A stretch of DNA of 64,000 nucleotides, from the NCBI RefSeq assembly GCF_019703855.1, contig NZ_AP024086.1:2066501-2130500 (forward strand). Reading direction: 5' to 3'. The DNA is from Desulfomarina profundi. Lineage in GTDB: Bacteria; Desulfobacterota; Desulfobulbia; Desulfobulbales; Desulfocapsaceae. Below the pieces are notes generated by a model. It made no database searches. It was not told the DNA's origin and saw nothing but the letters and a program-made list of their open reading frames with translations. The position numbers and the translations under genes are program-made. Below are positions 62,663-64,000 of this stretch, in pieces; position 1 is the stretch's first letter, and the number at the start of each line of letters is the position of its first letter.

Positions 62663-62826
62663 TGATGATCTCGTAAAAAGTCGTTCAACGTTCCCAGATG
62701 GACTCTGGAAAAACTTCGATATACAAGGCGTGGCGGTGTCGTGTAAGCGCAGGCGTACATATAGTACGTCGAGCATTACACGATCACTCCACAACGCAGT
62801 AGATCGGAGTTTTTACGAGTCCATCA
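62663..62826. repeat. 164-bp palindromic element, copy 2 (upstream of the cyclophilin-FKBP gene)
   Basis: Identical to the copy at 54243-54406 except at two positions. Ends 43 bp before the ATG of the cyclophilin-FKBP gene. It has the same orientation in the window, so relative to the neighbouring gene it is inverted compared with the maf copy. A minus-strand frame through it translates to the same spurious peptide as at the other copy (MLDVLYVRLRLHDTATPC). Confidence 0.8.
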
Positions 62827-62868
62827 TGGTTGATTCAAAAAAAATACCTCTTTCCAAAAGGAGAAGTG

Positions 62869-63908
62869 ATGTATAGAATTCTCGTTCCATTGACACTTGT
62901 ACTTACTCTTTTACTCTTAACCCTATCTGGAGAACCAGGAATGGCTAAATCAAAACTGAAAGACGGCTTGTACGCCAAATTTGATACCAGCAAAGGTGAA
63001 ATCCTCTGCGCTCTTGAATTCAAAAAAACCCCTTTGACTGTTGCAAACTTCGTGGGTCTTGCCGAAGGCACCAAGGATCTTGGCGGAGGAGCCAAAGCCA
63101 AAGGTGACAGGTTTTATGATGGACTTACCTTCCACAGGGTAATCCCCGATTTCATGATCCAGGGCGGCTGCCCCCTGGGAACCGGAACCGGCGGGCCGGG
63201 CTATACCTTTCCTGACGAAATAGATCCGAGTCTGAAGCACTCCGGCCCAGGCATCCTCTCCATGGCCAATTCCGGACCGAACACAAATGGCAGCCAGTTT
63301 TTCATTACCCATGTAGCAACTCCCTGGCTGGACGGGAAACACACCGTATTTGGCCACGTGGTTTCCGGACAGGATGTGGTCAATACAATTGAAGGTGGTG
63401 ATATTATCAATTCAGTGGAAATTATCCGGGTTGGAAAAGAGGCAAAAGCTTTTCAAAGTGATCAAAAAGCTTTTGACTCCCTCCTGTCAGGACTTGAAGA
63501 GAGAAGCCGGGAAAAAGAACTGGCGGCAATGGAAGAGACGGCACGAGTGATCGACGAACGGTGGCCCGACGCTGTTACCACACCTTCGGGGTTGAAGTAT
63601 GTTGTTGTAAAAGAGGGTGAAGGTGACACAACACCGAAACCCGGTCAGGTAGTGACCGTCCATTATACGGGAAAGTTGCTGGATGGCAAAAAATTCGACA
63701 GTTCTTATGATCGTGGACAGCCCATTGATTTTCCAGTGGGAAAAGGTCAGGTCATCAAGGGCTGGGAAGAAGCACTTCTCGGAATGAAAAAGGGGGAAAA
63801 ACGAGTGCTGATCATCCCTTCCGATCTTGGATATGGCCCGAACGGCCGTGGACCGATTCCCCCAACGCCACCATGGTATTTGATGTTGAGCTGGTAAACA
63901 TCCAGTAA
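62869..63908 (+). CDS. Exported peptidyl-prolyl isomerase: cyclophilin-FKBP fusion (frameshift at the very end)
   Basis: I choose the ATG at 62869 with AGGAG upstream, which exposes a signal peptide ([26 protein letters not shown]). Residues 25-185 are a cyclophilin ([70 protein letters not shown], with the catalytic Arg in FHRV). Residues 235-345 are an FKBP domain ([65 protein letters not shown]). The open frame ends as [14 protein letters not shown], but one extra base at 63859-63865 restores the family ending [17 protein letters not shown], with the stop at 63908. It likely assists folding of exported proteins. Confidence 0.9.
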
Positions 63909-63914
63909 CCTATA

Positions 63915-64000
63915 CCCTAAATCCTGCACTTCGGGAATAAAGAAAAAATATTTATACTGTACAAACAGATAGTTATCGTATCGCAGTAGGGGCTATACTA
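63915..64000. repeat. Right end of a second CCTAAATCCTGCA element, cut by the window edge
   Basis: The 86 bases are the reverse complement of the right part of the element at 7579-7824, with about five differences. The end CCCTAAATCCTGCA lies 7 bp after the restored stop of the cyclophilin-FKBP gene. The rest of the element continues outside the window. Confidence 0.8.

Noticed and set aside
62561-62794. 77-codon minus-strand frame through the palindromic element
   Set aside because: Its sequence repeats the element-derived peptide seen upstream of maf; it is a by-product of the repeat.
1983-63908. Programmed ribosomal frameshifting as an explanation for the split genes
   Set aside because: Ten sites in unrelated genes without slippery heptamers or downstream structure in common; all are repaired by adding one base in a short run, which fits deletion error better.
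1-64000. CRISPR arrays, tRNA, rRNA, prophage or complete insertion sequence
   Set aside because: No regularly spaced repeats, no cloverleaf-type sequence, no rRNA signature, no transposase or integrase frame was recognised by eye.

Overview
The window looks like a chromosomal segment of a Gram-negative bacterium of the Desulfobacterota (former Deltaproteobacteria), plausibly a Desulfobulbales-type sulfate reducer. This is inference from protein style: split, ferredoxin-fused glutamate synthase, a TIGR03013-like sugar transferase, DUF4388 and PilZ/cNMP regulators, and several short palindromic repeat families. Outer-membrane features (a beta-barrel ending in Phe, lipoproteins, signal peptides) support a diderm. 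No rRNA, tRNA, CRISPR array, phage or complete insertion sequence was seen.

Layout. 1-7.2 kb (minus strand): the translation/transcription operon rimP-nusA-ylxR-infB-rbfA-nrnA-truB, with a candidate promoter and an attenuator-like hairpin in the rimP leader. 7.2-8.06 kb: gene-free, holding a 246-bp element with 14-bp inverted ends. 8-13.1 kb (plus): topB, rsfS, thrC and two tandem tatA genes. 13.5-18.8 kb (plus): a three-gene glutamate synthase. 18.9-23.8 kb: a small unknown gene, an unusual P-loop kinase/FHA-like/PPP-phosphatase fusion, then a DUF47 protein and a Pit phosphate transporter. 23.9-38.1 kb: an accessory block of exported, beta-rich proteins (PKD/putative-Ig protein, outer-membrane barrel, two-gene unit with a 954-residue secreted protein, Kre9-like repeats, CARDB-like protein, small exported proteins). 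38.2-43.9 kb: class A penicillin-binding protein, mutL, a 3D-domain lipoprotein, trmFO. 44-52 kb: a REC-DUF4388 regulator facing an operon of two cNMP/PilZ paralogues with a primase-helicase-like gene between them. 52-64 kb: sugar transferase, maf, DUF362, serA-like dehydrogenase, B12/radical SAM protein, an M1-peptidase/ChaN/PDZ fusion, and an exported cyclophilin-FKBP fusion.

A striking property is that eight genes (infB, thrC, the PKD protein, the penicillin-binding protein, mutL, the HEAT/cNMP/PilZ gene, the radical SAM gene and the cyclophilin-FKBP gene) are interrupted by ten apparent single-base deletions, nearly all in short runs of G/C. Restoring one base in each case restores a full-length family member. 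Because infB is essential, consensus sequencing error is the simplest explanation, and these genes should be read as probably intact in the organism.

The window also carries at least four families of short dispersed repeats with inverted ends. Four copies lie within about 10-50 bp of start codons (maf, cyclophilin-FKBP, thrC, DUF47), and a pair of inverted ends brackets the sugar transferase gene.
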